Below, piece by piece: positions 1-7,549 of a stretch of DNA of 22,478 nt. Position 1 is the stretch's first letter. Every line of letters starts with the position of its first letter. Under the pieces are notes generated by a model. The model made no database searches. It was given only the letters and a program-made list of their open reading frames with translations, and was not told the origin of the DNA. The position numbers and the translations under genes were made by a program. This stretch comes from CAZGVV01 sp964529155. GTDB lineage: Bacteria > Pseudomonadota > Alphaproteobacteria > Rickettsiales > SXRF01. Location of the stretch: positions 1 through 22,478 of the forward strand of contig CAZGVV010000034.1 in NCBI GenBank assembly GCA_964529155.1, in the 5' to 3' direction.

Positions 1-134
1 TGCTTCACAATCTGCATGCGCTCATGCAGTAATCCGATCAACCGATCATCCATCGTATCGATCTGAGCGCGGAGGGTTAAAATATCACCGTCCACAACGC
101 GAGGTGGATTGCCATTCAATGCGATTTTTTCCAT
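1..134 (-). CDS. Chorismate mutase, AroQ type (5' part only)
   Basis: Only the first 44 codons are in the window; the gene continues beyond base 1. The translated N-terminus contains LRAQIDTMDDRLIGLLHER followed by MQIVK, the typical first helix of AroQ-class chorismate mutases (pattern LR..ID..D..L..LL.ER), which convert chorismate to prephenate in Phe/Tyr synthesis. The start ATG is at 134-132. Upstream on the coding strand is a GGGG run that touches the ATG, so there is no well-spaced ribosome binding site. Whether this is a stand-alone mutase or the N-terminal domain of a P-protein (pheA) cannot be told from 44 residues. An assembly gap lies between this gene and the rest of the window. 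Confidence 0.8.
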   Translation of the reverse strand, partial: MEKIALNGNPPRVVDGDILTLRAQIDTMDDRLIGLLHERMQIVK

Positions 135-140
135 CCCCGT

Positions 141-169
141 TATATATAAAATAGCGGGCAAAGTAGCAA
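141..169 (-). promoter_or_regulatory. Possible sigma-70 promoter of the chorismate mutase gene
   Basis: On the minus strand TTGCTA (169-164) is followed after 17 bases by TATATA (146-141). The -10 box lies only 6 bases before the ATG at 134, so a transcript from it would have almost no leader; that fits the poor ribosome binding site. The region is very AT-rich and offers other TATAAT matches (for example 247-252), so this is a weak call. Confidence 0.25.
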
Positions 170-256
170 GCGCCACGAAAAAATATATAAATTACTAAAA
201 ATTATATATTACCTTATTCGATAACCTATAGTTATTTCAATTTAACATTATACGTA

Positions 257-266
257 NNNNNNNNNN
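257..266. other. Assembly gap (10 N)
   Basis: Ten undetermined bases. Such a fixed run usually marks a scaffold join of unknown true length, so the adjacency of the chorismate mutase gene to the histidine kinase operon is not proven. Confidence 0.95.
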
Positions 267-349
267 AGCGTACACAGGTGTACGTGAGCACCGGAAGCGC
301 AGAAAACACTCTTTGCAGCTATGTATAATGGTAAAGTGGAATAACTATA

Positions 350-1882
350 TTACCCATCCATCATCTCTTGTAATGGAATAGGTGGTACTGCGGGCAAGAT
401 GATAGTAACCGATGTTCCTTTCCCTGGAGCACTTTCCACCCGGATTGCGCCGTGGTGCAGTGCCAGCAAGCGGCGCGTAAGCGGCAGGCCAAGACCCGTT
501 CCTTCGTAGCGGCGGTTTAAGCCACTATCAATCTGACCAAAACTTTGGAATGCTTTTTCGATATCTTCTGGTTTCATACCAATACCGGTATCATTTACTG
601 TAATGATAAATTCTGCCACATCTCCCCCTGCCTGGCGCGTTTCCACCACCACCTGCACTTTACCGCCGGATTCGGTGAATTTAATGGCATTGGAAAGCAC
701 ATTGAGCATAATCTGCATAAACCGCAGCCGGTCTGCCAGTAACGGTGGCGCTTGGCGCGGCAATTCTGCAAGGATTTGCACCCCGCCCTTCTCCGCCCGG
801 GCCGTAAGCAAGGCAATGCATTTGCTCACCGCTTTGCTGACTTGCACTTCTTCATAATGCAGGTCCAAATTCCCTGCTTCTGCGCGTGAGAGATCCAGAA
901 TGTCATTGATAATATCCAGCAAATGCGCGCCTGCCTCATTGATGTCGCGCGAATATTCGAGGTATTTCACATCACCAATCGGCCCAAACAATTGATTGAT
1001 TAAAATCGATGAGAAACCGATTACCGCATTCAGCGGAGTACGCAGCTCATGGCTTACATTCGCCAGAAACTGTGACTTCGCGCGGCTGGCCGCTTCCGCC
1101 GCGTCACGCGCCTCTTGCAAGTCCACATTCTGCTGCTTAAGCCGCGCTTCACGCTCACCAATCTCATACAGCATGGTGTTGAAGGCATCGGTAAGTAATT
1201 TAAATTCGTTATTATCGCTGGTTTGCTGGCCATCAAACAGCTTCACCCGCACCGAATAATCCTTGTTCACGGCAATTTCATGCACTTTGGCCGTTAAGTT
1301 CAACACCGGCTTGGAAATACTGCCCTGCATAGCCAGCGCCAGCAGATACGATACCAAGAGCGCCGCCAACGTTACCACCCCGCCGATTAATACCTGCTTA
1401 TTAATATAAGCCGATAATTCCCGCAGATCAGAGCGAATATACATTGTTCCAACCACATCCTCATCATTGCCGGTCATGCGAATAACAGGCCGCGTCACTT
1501 CCAGGCGGCTGGATGTAAATACCGTACGCTTTGTCATCTCCTGCGGGCACTTCGCCTGGTCCTCCGCCTCCGTCACATAATGGGCAAACACATTTCCTTT
1601 ATCATCATATAAACATGCCAGTTGAACCGAGGGCTTCGCTTTAAAAATCTGCAAATTATTTTCCGCTGATTTCGCATCATTAAATATCAGCGCCGCTGCA
1701 TTGCGGTCCCCCACGATAGAAGCGGCTAAATTAAGTTCATCCGCCATATCACTACGCAAACTATAGAGGCCGATGAAGGAAATGGTAAGCGCTGTAAGCA
1801 ATACAGCCACTGCGCTGGCAGCCATGATAATGGCGGTCAGACGTAGGCGTATCGAGGCGTTTCTTACCAGCGAAAGCATCAT
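350..1882 (-). CDS. Membrane sensor histidine kinase with CHASE8-like periplasmic domain
   Basis: 510 residues. A first membrane segment (about 14-40) is followed by a periplasmic domain (about 41-160) whose text (MADELNLAASIVGDRNAAAL, then FND, and a Lys-Pro-rich turn) resembles the CHASE8 domain of the diguanylate cyclase YfiN. A second membrane segment (about 163-185) leads into HAMP (about 186-245), a short coiled coil, a HisKA domain with phospho-acceptor His278 in SHELRTPLN, and an HATPase domain with N-box (N394, N398), G1 box DTGIGM (431-436) and G2 box GTGLGL (461-466). It is therefore expected to be an active inner-membrane kinase. AGGAG lies 11 bases before the ATG; a second ATG follows directly. 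It is the last gene of an operon, 18 bases after the YfiR-like gene. No receiver domain is attached and no response regulator gene lies in the window, so its partner is unknown. Confidence 0.9.
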   Translation of the reverse strand: MMLSLVRNASIRLRLTAIIMAASAVAVLLTALTISFIGLYSLRSDMADELNLAASIVGDRNAAALIFNDAKSAENNLQIFKAKPSVQLACLYDDKGNVFAHYVTEAEDQAKCPQEMTKRTVFTSSRLEVTRPVIRMTGNDEDVVGTMYIRSDLRELSAYINKQVLIGGVVTLAALLVSYLLALAMQGSISKPVLNLTAKVHEIAVNKDYSVRVKLFDGQQTSDNNEFKLLTDAFNTMLYEIGEREARLKQQNVDLQEARDAAEAASRAKSQFLANVSHELRTPLNAVIGFSSILINQLFGPIGDVKYLEYSRDINEAGAHLLDIINDILDLSRAEAGNLDLHYEEVQVSKAVSKCIALLTARAEKGGVQILAELPRQAPPLLADRLRFMQIMLNVLSNAIKFTESGGKVQVVVETRQAGGDVAEFIITVNDTGIGMKPEDIEKAFQSFGQIDSGLNRRYEGTGLGLPLTRRLLALHHGAIRVESAPGKGTSVTIILPAVPPIPLQEMMDG

Positions 1883-1900
1883 AGCCCTCGCACTCCTTTC

Positions 1901-2452
1901 TTATTTTATCACCTGCATTGCTATTTCCAGAAGCTGTGCATCCACGCGCAGACCTGCTTTTGTCGCCGCACCTGGATTAACGATCAACTTCACTTTCCCG
2001 TCTTGAAAACCAAATTCGATCATACCGCCGTATTTCGCAAATTGCGGCGCTTCCCCCACGGTAAGCACCGGTTTATTTTGCAGTGAGGCCACTGTTTCAA
2101 GCTGCTTTTCTGTTGAAGTACGCGGAAAAAATAAAATATGGCACATCGACAACCGCGCTAAATCCCCATGCAAATCAACCACAGACAGCGCCAGTCGTGC
2201 CGTTGATGCTCGCTGAAACACATCCAGCGCACCATCGTTAAACGGATTATCATGAATCACGCAGATATTAATATGCTGCTGTTTTGAAATTTCTAAGGCG
2301 CCCGGCCACTCAACGAATTTCACGAAGTTATAAATAAACGCCGCTTTGACAATATATTCTTTCTGCACTGCCTCATCTGCGGCCATGGCAATGGGGGGCT
2401 GCGCCACCCAAATCGCTGCTAACGCAGCCATATGCCATATGTATTTCACCAC
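1901..2452 (-). CDS. YfiR/HmsC-family periplasmic protein (DUF4154)
   Basis: About 183 residues with an N-terminal signal peptide ending near AMA-ADEA. Family features are plain: FIYNFVKFVEWP near the mature N-terminus, ICVIHDNPF, CHILFFPR, and the C-terminal block VLTVGEAPQF-AKYGGMIEF-ending in a Leu-Leu helix. In Pseudomonas, YfiR holds the CHASE8 domain of the diguanylate cyclase YfiN in check from the periplasm. The two cysteines kept here (in ICVIHD and MCHILF) match the first conserved pair of that protein; the second, disulfide-forming pair is absent. The open frame extends to a TTG at 2458, but the ribosome binding site AGGAAG (2464-2459) abuts that TTG. It stands 6 bases before GTG at 2452 and 9 before GTG at 2449, so one of these is the better start. 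The gene is 22 bases downstream of the TonB receptor gene. Confidence 0.88.
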   Translation of the reverse strand: MVKYIWHMAALAAIWVAQPPIAMAADEAVQKEYIVKAAFIYNFVKFVEWPGALEISKQQHINICVIHDNPFNDGALDVFQRASTARLALSVVDLHGDLARLSMCHILFFPRTSTEKQLETVASLQNKPVLTVGEAPQFAKYGGMIEFGFQDGKVKLIVNPGAATKAGLRVDAQLLEIAMQVIK

Positions 2453-2474
2453 AGACAACTTCCTGAATTATAGA

Positions 2475-4490
2475 CTAAAAATGAAACGTAACATTGACAT
2501 ACGCACTACGCGGCACTTGTTCAGCATTCTGGTAGATGAAGCCGGGGAATTCCGGATGTTGGGAATCCAGCAAATTTTGACCGACCAGGCTCACCTCCAT
2601 ACCCTCTGTCGCTTTCCACGCAAAACGGGTATCTAACCGGAAATAGCTCGGAATATGAATGCCACTGAGATTATCAACGTAATATAGCGTATTATCCATC
2701 TCGGTATTGTAGGGAAGCAACAAAGTGGAACGCAGATTCACCTGTTGCTGTGGTGTTGTGCCCGCGATCGGGAATGCAGGATCAATTTTTGATACACTCA
2801 AATGCATGTAACTGTACCCACTTGACAGACGCCAATTATCAGTCACCTCCCAATTTGCTGATAGCTCGACGCCATATGAACGAGCTGAGTTATCATTAAA
2901 CGGTTCAATTGGAATGTAATAATAATCTGTTCCCTGAAATGTCCCCAGTGTAGGCGCCCCCATAATCCCACGGATAATATTACTGTAGTGATTATAAAAA
3001 GTTGACACATCCAAGGACATCGTCTTTATAGGCTGCACTCGATAACCCACCTCAAATGCAATCAATTTTTCAGAATTGAGCCCAGGATTTCCATTGGTTC
3101 CTACCACCGCCAATGCGGGCGGCGATGAAAGCCCAAACGCACTACTTGGCGCCACAGCAAATGCCAAGGAACCATTCGATGTTCCATGATTTGGTGTTTT
3201 AACTGCACGTGATACCGCAGTCCACAATGTCTGTTTTTGGTCTACCAGCCAGGTTAAACGTGCACTAGGCTGCACTTCAATACCGGAATAGGCATTATCT
3301 TCTAATTTAGAACCAAGAGTAAGAAATAGATTATTTGGTAAGAGCGTAATTTTATCCTGCAAGAATGCATTATACAGGGGGTCAATCCGACGACTTGGAT
3401 TTAATGTATAATAAAACGTTCTGGCTGCATCTTCTTCAATCAGCCGATACCCCAAGCCCCAGGTAATTTCATTACCTGAAAAACCGGTATAAATATCCTG
3501 AAAATCAATATCCATCGTTGTAGTATTGATCAGCGCCACCGTATCTCGCTGCGTATGATCCAAATATACTTGTAATGTCATCGTTGATTCAGGCGAATTA
3601 GTATAATTCCAGCGCCCTAATATGTTCGCTCCGTTTTGATTAAACGTTGTATCGAAATATTGTGTTGGTGGTGAGCTGAGCGAGGGAGTATTCCATGGCA
3701 ACCGCTCAGGCATAGAATACACGTCACCTTGCAGAGTAAAGCTTTGCTCTGCACTTTGATTCCAGTCGGCCCTAAATCCGCTTTGGTATTTTTTCCATGA
3801 ATCCCCGGCACTTTTGCCATTTAATGTCTTAAACGAATCGCCATCATCATATTTCGCGTATACTCGCGCATAGGCATCATCACCAATTTTATATCCTTGA
3901 CGTACAACACCCTGTGCATGCAGCTGCGTTCCTGTGGTTAAGCTTGCATATCCGCCCTGGGTATCCTGGGCTTTTTTGGTAATGATGTTAATAACACCGT
4001 TAACGGCATTCGCCCCCCATAACGTTGCCCCTGGCCCTCGAATAACCTCAATACGCTCAATATCCTCCAGAGGCACATCCTGCACGTCCCAGTGGACACC
4101 ACTAAATAAAGGGGTGTAAATGGTCCGTCCGTCGATCAATACTAAAAGTTTATTAGCAAATTGGCCATTGAATCCACGTGATGTTATCGCCCATTGGCTT
4201 GATCCCACCTGTGCGACATTAAGACCTGGCACAATACGCAATGCATCTGGAACATTAGTTGCTCCAATACGACGAATATCCTCGGAACTGATCACATAAA
4301 TAGCCGCAGCTGCCTCACTCGCTTTTTCAGGGGATTTAGATACAGATGTAACTTTAATATCGGTTAATTGCGCCAATGAAAGCTGCAACACATCACTGGC
4401 ATTTAAATCCGCATAAACATTGTAGGAAATAACAGAATAGAATAGAGCAGGAAACATTGCCCCATACAGTGCAGCAGGATATTTAGACAT
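2475..4490 (-). CDS. TonB-dependent outer-membrane receptor
   Basis: 671 residues from ATG 4490, which has GGAG 6 bases upstream; the frame can be extended four codons to a GTG at 4502, but that would put the ribosome binding site inside the gene. A signal peptide ends near NVYA-DLNAS. The plug domain (roughly residues 45-165) shows the standard blocks: VPDALRIVPGLNVAQV, SRGFNG, LVLIDGRTIYTPLFSGV, DIERIEVIRGPGATLWGANA and NGVINIITKKA. A long beta-barrel follows and the protein ends in Phe (NVTFHF), the outer-membrane insertion signal. The substrate cannot be told from sequence; no siderophore, heme or cobalamin genes lie nearby. Being first in an operon with a YfiR-like protein and a CHASE8 kinase suggests a signalling job as well as, or instead of, uptake. 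No N-terminal FecA-type signalling domain is seen. Confidence 0.92.
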   Translation of the reverse strand: MSKYPAALYGAMFPALFYSVISYNVYADLNASDVLQLSLAQLTDIKVTSVSKSPEKASEAAAAIYVISSEDIRRIGATNVPDALRIVPGLNVAQVGSSQWAITSRGFNGQFANKLLVLIDGRTIYTPLFSGVHWDVQDVPLEDIERIEVIRGPGATLWGANAVNGVINIITKKAQDTQGGYASLTTGTQLHAQGVVRQGYKIGDDAYARVYAKYDDGDSFKTLNGKSAGDSWKKYQSGFRADWNQSAEQSFTLQGDVYSMPERLPWNTPSLSSPPTQYFDTTFNQNGANILGRWNYTNSPESTMTLQVYLDHTQRDTVALINTTTMDIDFQDIYTGFSGNEITWGLGYRLIEEDAARTFYYTLNPSRRIDPLYNAFLQDKITLLPNNLFLTLGSKLEDNAYSGIEVQPSARLTWLVDQKQTLWTAVSRAVKTPNHGTSNGSLAFAVAPSSAFGLSSPPALAVVGTNGNPGLNSEKLIAFEVGYRVQPIKTMSLDVSTFYNHYSNIIRGIMGAPTLGTFQGTDYYYIPIEPFNDNSARSYGVELSANWEVTDNWRLSSGYSYMHLSVSKIDPAFPIAGTTPQQQVNLRSTLLLPYNTEMDNTLYYVDNLSGIHIPSYFRLDTRFAWKATEGMEVSLVGQNLLDSQHPEFPGFIYQNAEQVPRSAYVNVTFHF

Positions 4491-4686
4491 AATTATCTCC
4501 ACATTTTATGCATCCAGCTAATTTATAGAGAGAAGGCGTTAAAAAAATGTATGTTAGCGCTTGCCGTGATCAAATTTTTCTATCATAACGCGATGATTGT
4601 GGTAATAATGCCACTTGAAATAACTTTCCTTAGCGCAGGACCGCTTGTAATGAAGATTAAATTGTAAAAAATTTCTTCGCGAGATA

Positions 4687-5400
4687 ATGGCAGTTAATAA
4701 AGTTTTTATTTATTCGCATTTATTTATTCGCACATGGGATGCGCAGGCAGAAATGACCGAGCAAGATGAGCAGATTACTCGCAACTATTTGCGTAGTTCA
4801 TCTCCTTTAGAGTATGAATTTACACGCGATGAAGCTTTACTCCATCAATATTACCGCATACGAGAACAAGCGTTTATTCACAGATGGGGCCTTGAGTATT
4901 TTCATGCGGAGAAAGACTATATTGATGAAATCAGTGACATATTAATTGTTCGCAAAGGCAAATTATGCGTTGGCGGTGCACGGCTAACGTTTAGCACGCC
5001 CGAAAATCATGTTATGCTCCCCATGGAGGGCGCGGATTTTAATTTACGCAACGTATTTCCTGAACTTACTCTCAATTCTGCGATTTATGCTGAGTGCACA
5101 CGCATGGCAGTGTTACCTGAGTTTCGCACCAAAGAAATAACGCAAAAACTACAATACCACGTAGTCCAACGCCATATTGAGCGGCATGCACAATATGGAT
5201 TCTGGATCGCACCTATTCTGGTTGCGCGCAACAATCGACAAAGCGGGACTAACCTTGGTGTCCATTGCAAAATCCGGATGGATATTAAAATTCCAGAACG
5301 CGAAGAATATGAAGGCATTAAAATGTACCTAGGCGTGATGGATTTTACGCCAGTAAATCCGCTGCCCCAAAATTTGGCTCAAGCCCCCGCACTGGCATAG
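4687..5400 (+). CDS. LuxI/GNAT-like N-acyl amino acid (autoinducer-type) synthase
   Basis: 237 residues in the longest reading. It carries the LuxI-superfamily pattern in order: R59...F63...W67, an acidic cluster E75-x-D77-YID80, GGARL with R99, and AECTR with E136 and R139. These correspond to the residues that bind the acyl-carrier protein and S-adenosylmethionine side of AHL synthases, and are shared by FeeM-type N-acyl amino acid synthases and exosortase-associated acyltransferases. Overall likeness to true LuxI is low, so the acceptor is unknown. The start is uncertain. ATG 4687 has poor ribosome binding (GAG, 3 bases) and overlaps a GATAAT that could be a -10 box; ATG 4753 (residue 23) has AGG 5 bases upstream and would leave a tandem repeat in the leader. 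There is no luxR-like gene in the window. Its end overlaps the opposing methyltransferase gene by 22 bases. Confidence 0.72.
   Translation: MAVNKVFIYSHLFIRTWDAQAEMTEQDEQITRNYLRSSSPLEYEFTRDEALLHQYYRIREQAFIHRWGLEYFHAEKDYIDEISDILIVRKGKLCVGGARLTFSTPENHVMLPMEGADFNLRNVFPELTLNSAIYAECTRMAVLPEFRTKEITQKLQYHVVQRHIERHAQYGFWIAPILVARNNRQSGTNLGVHCKIRMDIKIPEREEYEGIKMYLGVMDFTPVNPLPQNLAQAPALA
4705..4732 (+). repeat. Exact tandem duplication of a 14-base unit
   Basis: TTTATTTATTCGCA occurs twice back to back (4705-4718 and 4719-4732). It lies inside the first codons of the longest reading of the acyl synthase gene. The unit is not a multiple of three, so it would not give a peptide repeat. If translation starts at 4753 the repeat sits in the 5' leader, where it could be a paired binding site. 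Confidence 0.85.
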
Positions 5401-6272
5401 AATATATGCTCGCCATTTTGACGAGTAAGCCGTGCATAATCCTGCTGATTACAATACGGCTTCTGTAAATCCGCATACCGTGTCGCCCGTCCCAGTAAAA
5501 AGCCACTACGCGTTAAAAATGCAGCCATGTCATTCATATGTATTGCCCAGCGGAAGCGCTCTCCACGACGCTTTAACACCCCATCCCGTACGACTTCTCC
5601 CACTGTCTCCCCTGTATCCAGTTTTTCGATAGCAGTAAAAATCACACGTGTGTTTTCTCCAGCCAAGCGATAAGCCGCTTTTAGCCATGCCTCATTTTCT
5701 GCTTCCGTAAGATACATGGTAAGGCCTTCAGCAATAAAAAGCGTATGCACATTTTGCTTAAAATGAGGTTGCTGCAGCAAAATCTTATCGAGTTGCACTT
5801 TGGAAAAATCGCACGGAATAAAGAATAAATTTGAAGGCACGGCAATATGCGCAGCTTGCAGAGCAGAACGTTTGATTTCTTGCGTCTCTGGCATATCCAG
5901 TTCAAAATATTGCATATCGTTTTTTTCTTGCGACAGCCGCCATGCCAGAGCATCAAAGCCCGCACCCATCACTACAATCTGACGACAACCCGCCGAAATT
6001 TCCAACCGAGCTTGTCGTTCAATCTCCTGTTTGCGTAAGGCAATGTGTTTAGCATAACCACGCACAATAAGCTTATCCATAAATGATAACTTCAATGCGC
6101 CTGGAATATATTGTAGTATTTTATAAAATATATCTTTTTGGGCGCATTGCTTTAAGCATGCGCGATAAATAACTACCGCTTCAGAGGGAACTAATTGCTT
6201 CCATCGACGAGTATGTGACAGAGCAACCAAAACAGAGGTTAGCACATAAGCGGTAAGATTTGGTTTTGCCAC
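5379..6272 (-). CDS. SAM-dependent methyltransferase, leucine carboxyl methyltransferase (PPM1/TIGR00027) type
   Basis: 297 residues, GTG start at 6272 with AAGGTGGGG just upstream. Motif I is VVMGAGFDALAWRL (100-113) with the glycine-rich SAM loop. FELDMPETQEIKR (123-135) carries the acidic residue for the ribose, and AEGLTMYL (181-188) is the characteristic family motif. Proteins of this group methylate carboxylates or small metabolites; the substrate here is unknown. It follows fdxA by 31 bases on the same strand. Its last codons overlap the end of the acyl synthase gene on the other strand, an antisense overlap of 22 bases. Because of that neighbour, methyl ester formation on an N-acyl amino acid is a reasonable idea, but it is only inferred from proximity. 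Confidence 0.82.
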   Translation of the reverse strand: MAKPNLTAYVLTSVLVALSHTRRWKQLVPSEAVVIYRACLKQCAQKDIFYKILQYIPGALKLSFMDKLIVRGYAKHIALRKQEIERQARLEISAGCRQIVVMGAGFDALAWRLSQEKNDMQYFELDMPETQEIKRSALQAAHIAVPSNLFFIPCDFSKVQLDKILLQQPHFKQNVHTLFIAEGLTMYLTEAENEAWLKAAYRLAGENTRVIFTAIEKLDTGETVGEVVRDGVLKRRGERFRWAIHMNDMAAFLTRSGFLLGRATRYADLQKPYCNQQDYARLTRQNGEHIFYASAGA

Positions 6273-6303
6273 AATTCCCCACCTTGTTTATTACAGCTAT
6301 TTC

Positions 6304-6642
6304 TTACGGATTTCCTGTTCCCGGCTTGTCGCTAAAGAAGGCTTCAAATTTTCCTTCCTTGCCGCGAAACTCATCCGCATCCGGTGGCGCTGATTTTTTG
6401 CGCGTAAGGTTCGGCCATGCGGCTGCATGCGCACGCGCTAACTCAGCCCATTTCAACAATTCATCTGATTCCGGGCGAATGGCTTCCACGGGGCACTCAG
6501 GTTCGCATACCCCGCAATCAATACACTCATCAGGATTGATGATGAGCATATTCTCACCCTCATAAAAACAATCCACGGGGCATACTTCCACGCAGTCAGT
6601 AAATTTGCATCTAATACAGGCATCAGTAACAACGAAGGTCAT
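6304..6642 (-). CDS. fdxA: 7Fe ferredoxin FdxA ([3Fe-4S][4Fe-4S])
   Basis: 112 residues. Cysteines at 9, 12, 17, 21 and 40, 43, 46, 50, with an extra Cys25, give the pattern of Azotobacter ferredoxin I-type proteins that hold one 3Fe and one 4Fe cluster. The second cluster motif is CIDCGVCEPECP. The C-terminal tail (about 60-112, with DADEFRGKEGKFEAFF) is the usual extension of the alpha- and gammaproteobacterial FdxA family. It is a cytoplasmic electron carrier; its partner is not evident here. No good ribosome binding site is seen before the ATG. It lies between ccmC and the methyltransferase gene on the same strand. Confidence 0.93.
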   Translation of the reverse strand: MTFVVTDACIRCKFTDCVEVCPVDCFYEGENMLIINPDECIDCGVCEPECPVEAIRPESDELLKWAELARAHAAAWPNLTRKKSAPPDADEFRGKEGKFEAFFSDKPGTGNP

Positions 6643-6686
6643 AGGATCAAGCGCTTAGATAAGGTGTGGTGTGAGTAGGAAGTATA

Positions 6687-6716
6687 GGTTTTTCTTCTAT
6701 CATTACAAGAAAAACC
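6687..6716 (-). terminator. Perfect 10-bp inverted repeat after ccmC, possible terminator
   Basis: GGTTTTTCTT (6687-6696) and AAGAAAAACC (6707-6716) are exact reverse complements with a 10-base loop, 10 bases after the ccmC stop. The stem is AT-rich and no clear T-run follows on the minus strand, so termination would be weak. It could also be an operator in front of fdxA. Confidence 0.35.
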
Positions 6717-6726
6717 AATCACCAAC

Positions 6727-7437
6727 CTACGCGCTGCTCACCTTTCTGTGCAACTTCCACTCCAACAATGCCGCCTGCATCCGCACAATCAGCAACACCG
6801 TGTAAAGCAACGAAAATCCCGCCCCCATCAACAATAGTGGCGTCAACATGGCCGGGTGAATGGCCGGGCCTTCGCCGCGGATGAGGCTAGCGGGCTGGTG
6901 AAGAGTGTTCCACCATTCCACCGAAAATTTGATCACCGGCAGATTAGCAAACCCGGCAATGGCAAGCCAGGCGCAGGCTTTGCGGCCACGCATGCCCTGC
7001 CCGGCATTGTTTTCGAGCGCCATGTAACCCATATATAAAAATAATAACACCAGCACCGAAGTAAGCCGCGCATCCCACACCCACCACGCCCCCCACATCG
7101 GCCTTCCCCACAGGGAGCCGGTAATGAGGCAAATCAGGGTGAAGGCCGCGCCCAACGGCGCTGTTTCCGATGCCGCCACATCCGCCAGCGGATGCCGCCA
7201 GATCAGGAAGCAAGCGCTAGCTGCCGCCATCACGAAATACGCGCCCATCGCCATCCAGGCGGCTGGCACGTGAATATACATAATACGCACGGTATCGCCT
7301 TGCTGGTAATCCGCCGGTGACGCCGCCAGTGCATAATAAAGCCCCGATACAAGGCACACCCCACATGCAGCAGCAAGCCACGGCAATAACGTACGAGAAA
7401 GCCGTAAAAACGTGGTGGGACTGGCGAAACGATGCAT
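6727..7437 (-). CDS. ccmC: Heme exporter/handling permease CcmC
   Basis: 236 residues from ATG 7437; the frame extends 12 more codons to a TTG, but family members begin close to the ASPTTFLRLSR segment. Six membrane segments are apparent. The periplasmic tryptophan-rich WWD motif (about 115-124, WGAWWVWDARLT) and the two heme-ligand histidines, H56 in YIHVPAAW and H180 in WWNTLHQP, are present. CcmC loads heme onto the chaperone CcmE in system I cytochrome c maturation. ccmA, ccmB and ccmD, often adjacent, are not in the window: fdxA lies downstream and a divergent protease gene upstream. No clear Shine-Dalgarno sequence precedes the start. Confidence 0.94.
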   Translation of the reverse strand: MHRFASPTTFLRLSRTLLPWLAAACGVCLVSGLYYALAASPADYQQGDTVRIMYIHVPAAWMAMGAYFVMAAASACFLIWRHPLADVAASETAPLGAAFTLICLITGSLWGRPMWGAWWVWDARLTSVLVLLFLYMGYMALENNAGQGMRGRKACAWLAIAGFANLPVIKFSVEWWNTLHQPASLIRGEGPAIHPAMLTPLLLMGAGFSLLYTVLLIVRMQAALLEWKLHRKVSSA

Positions 7438-7549
7438 GGTTATTGGATAGCATTTTAGACAATAGCCATGCAATGGAAACGATGACTAGAAACGACCAAT
7501 TCTGCAAATTTTAATAATTATTAATTAATTTATGGCAATCTACTCATGC

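Noticed and set aside
267..349. Palindrome GTACAC-AG-GTGTAC (about 270-283) as an operator
   Set aside because: It lies downstream of the kinase gene and beside the assembly gap, so its context is unknown and it may be near a scaffold edge artefact.
4687..5400. True acyl-homoserine-lactone synthase (luxI)
   Set aside because: Only the core pattern residues match; the rest diverges from LuxI, and no luxR is present. Called as a LuxI/GNAT-like acyl synthase instead.
7511..7531. CtrA box before the protease gene
   Set aside because: The TTAA words in this AT-rich stretch are 6 or 10 bases apart, never 7.
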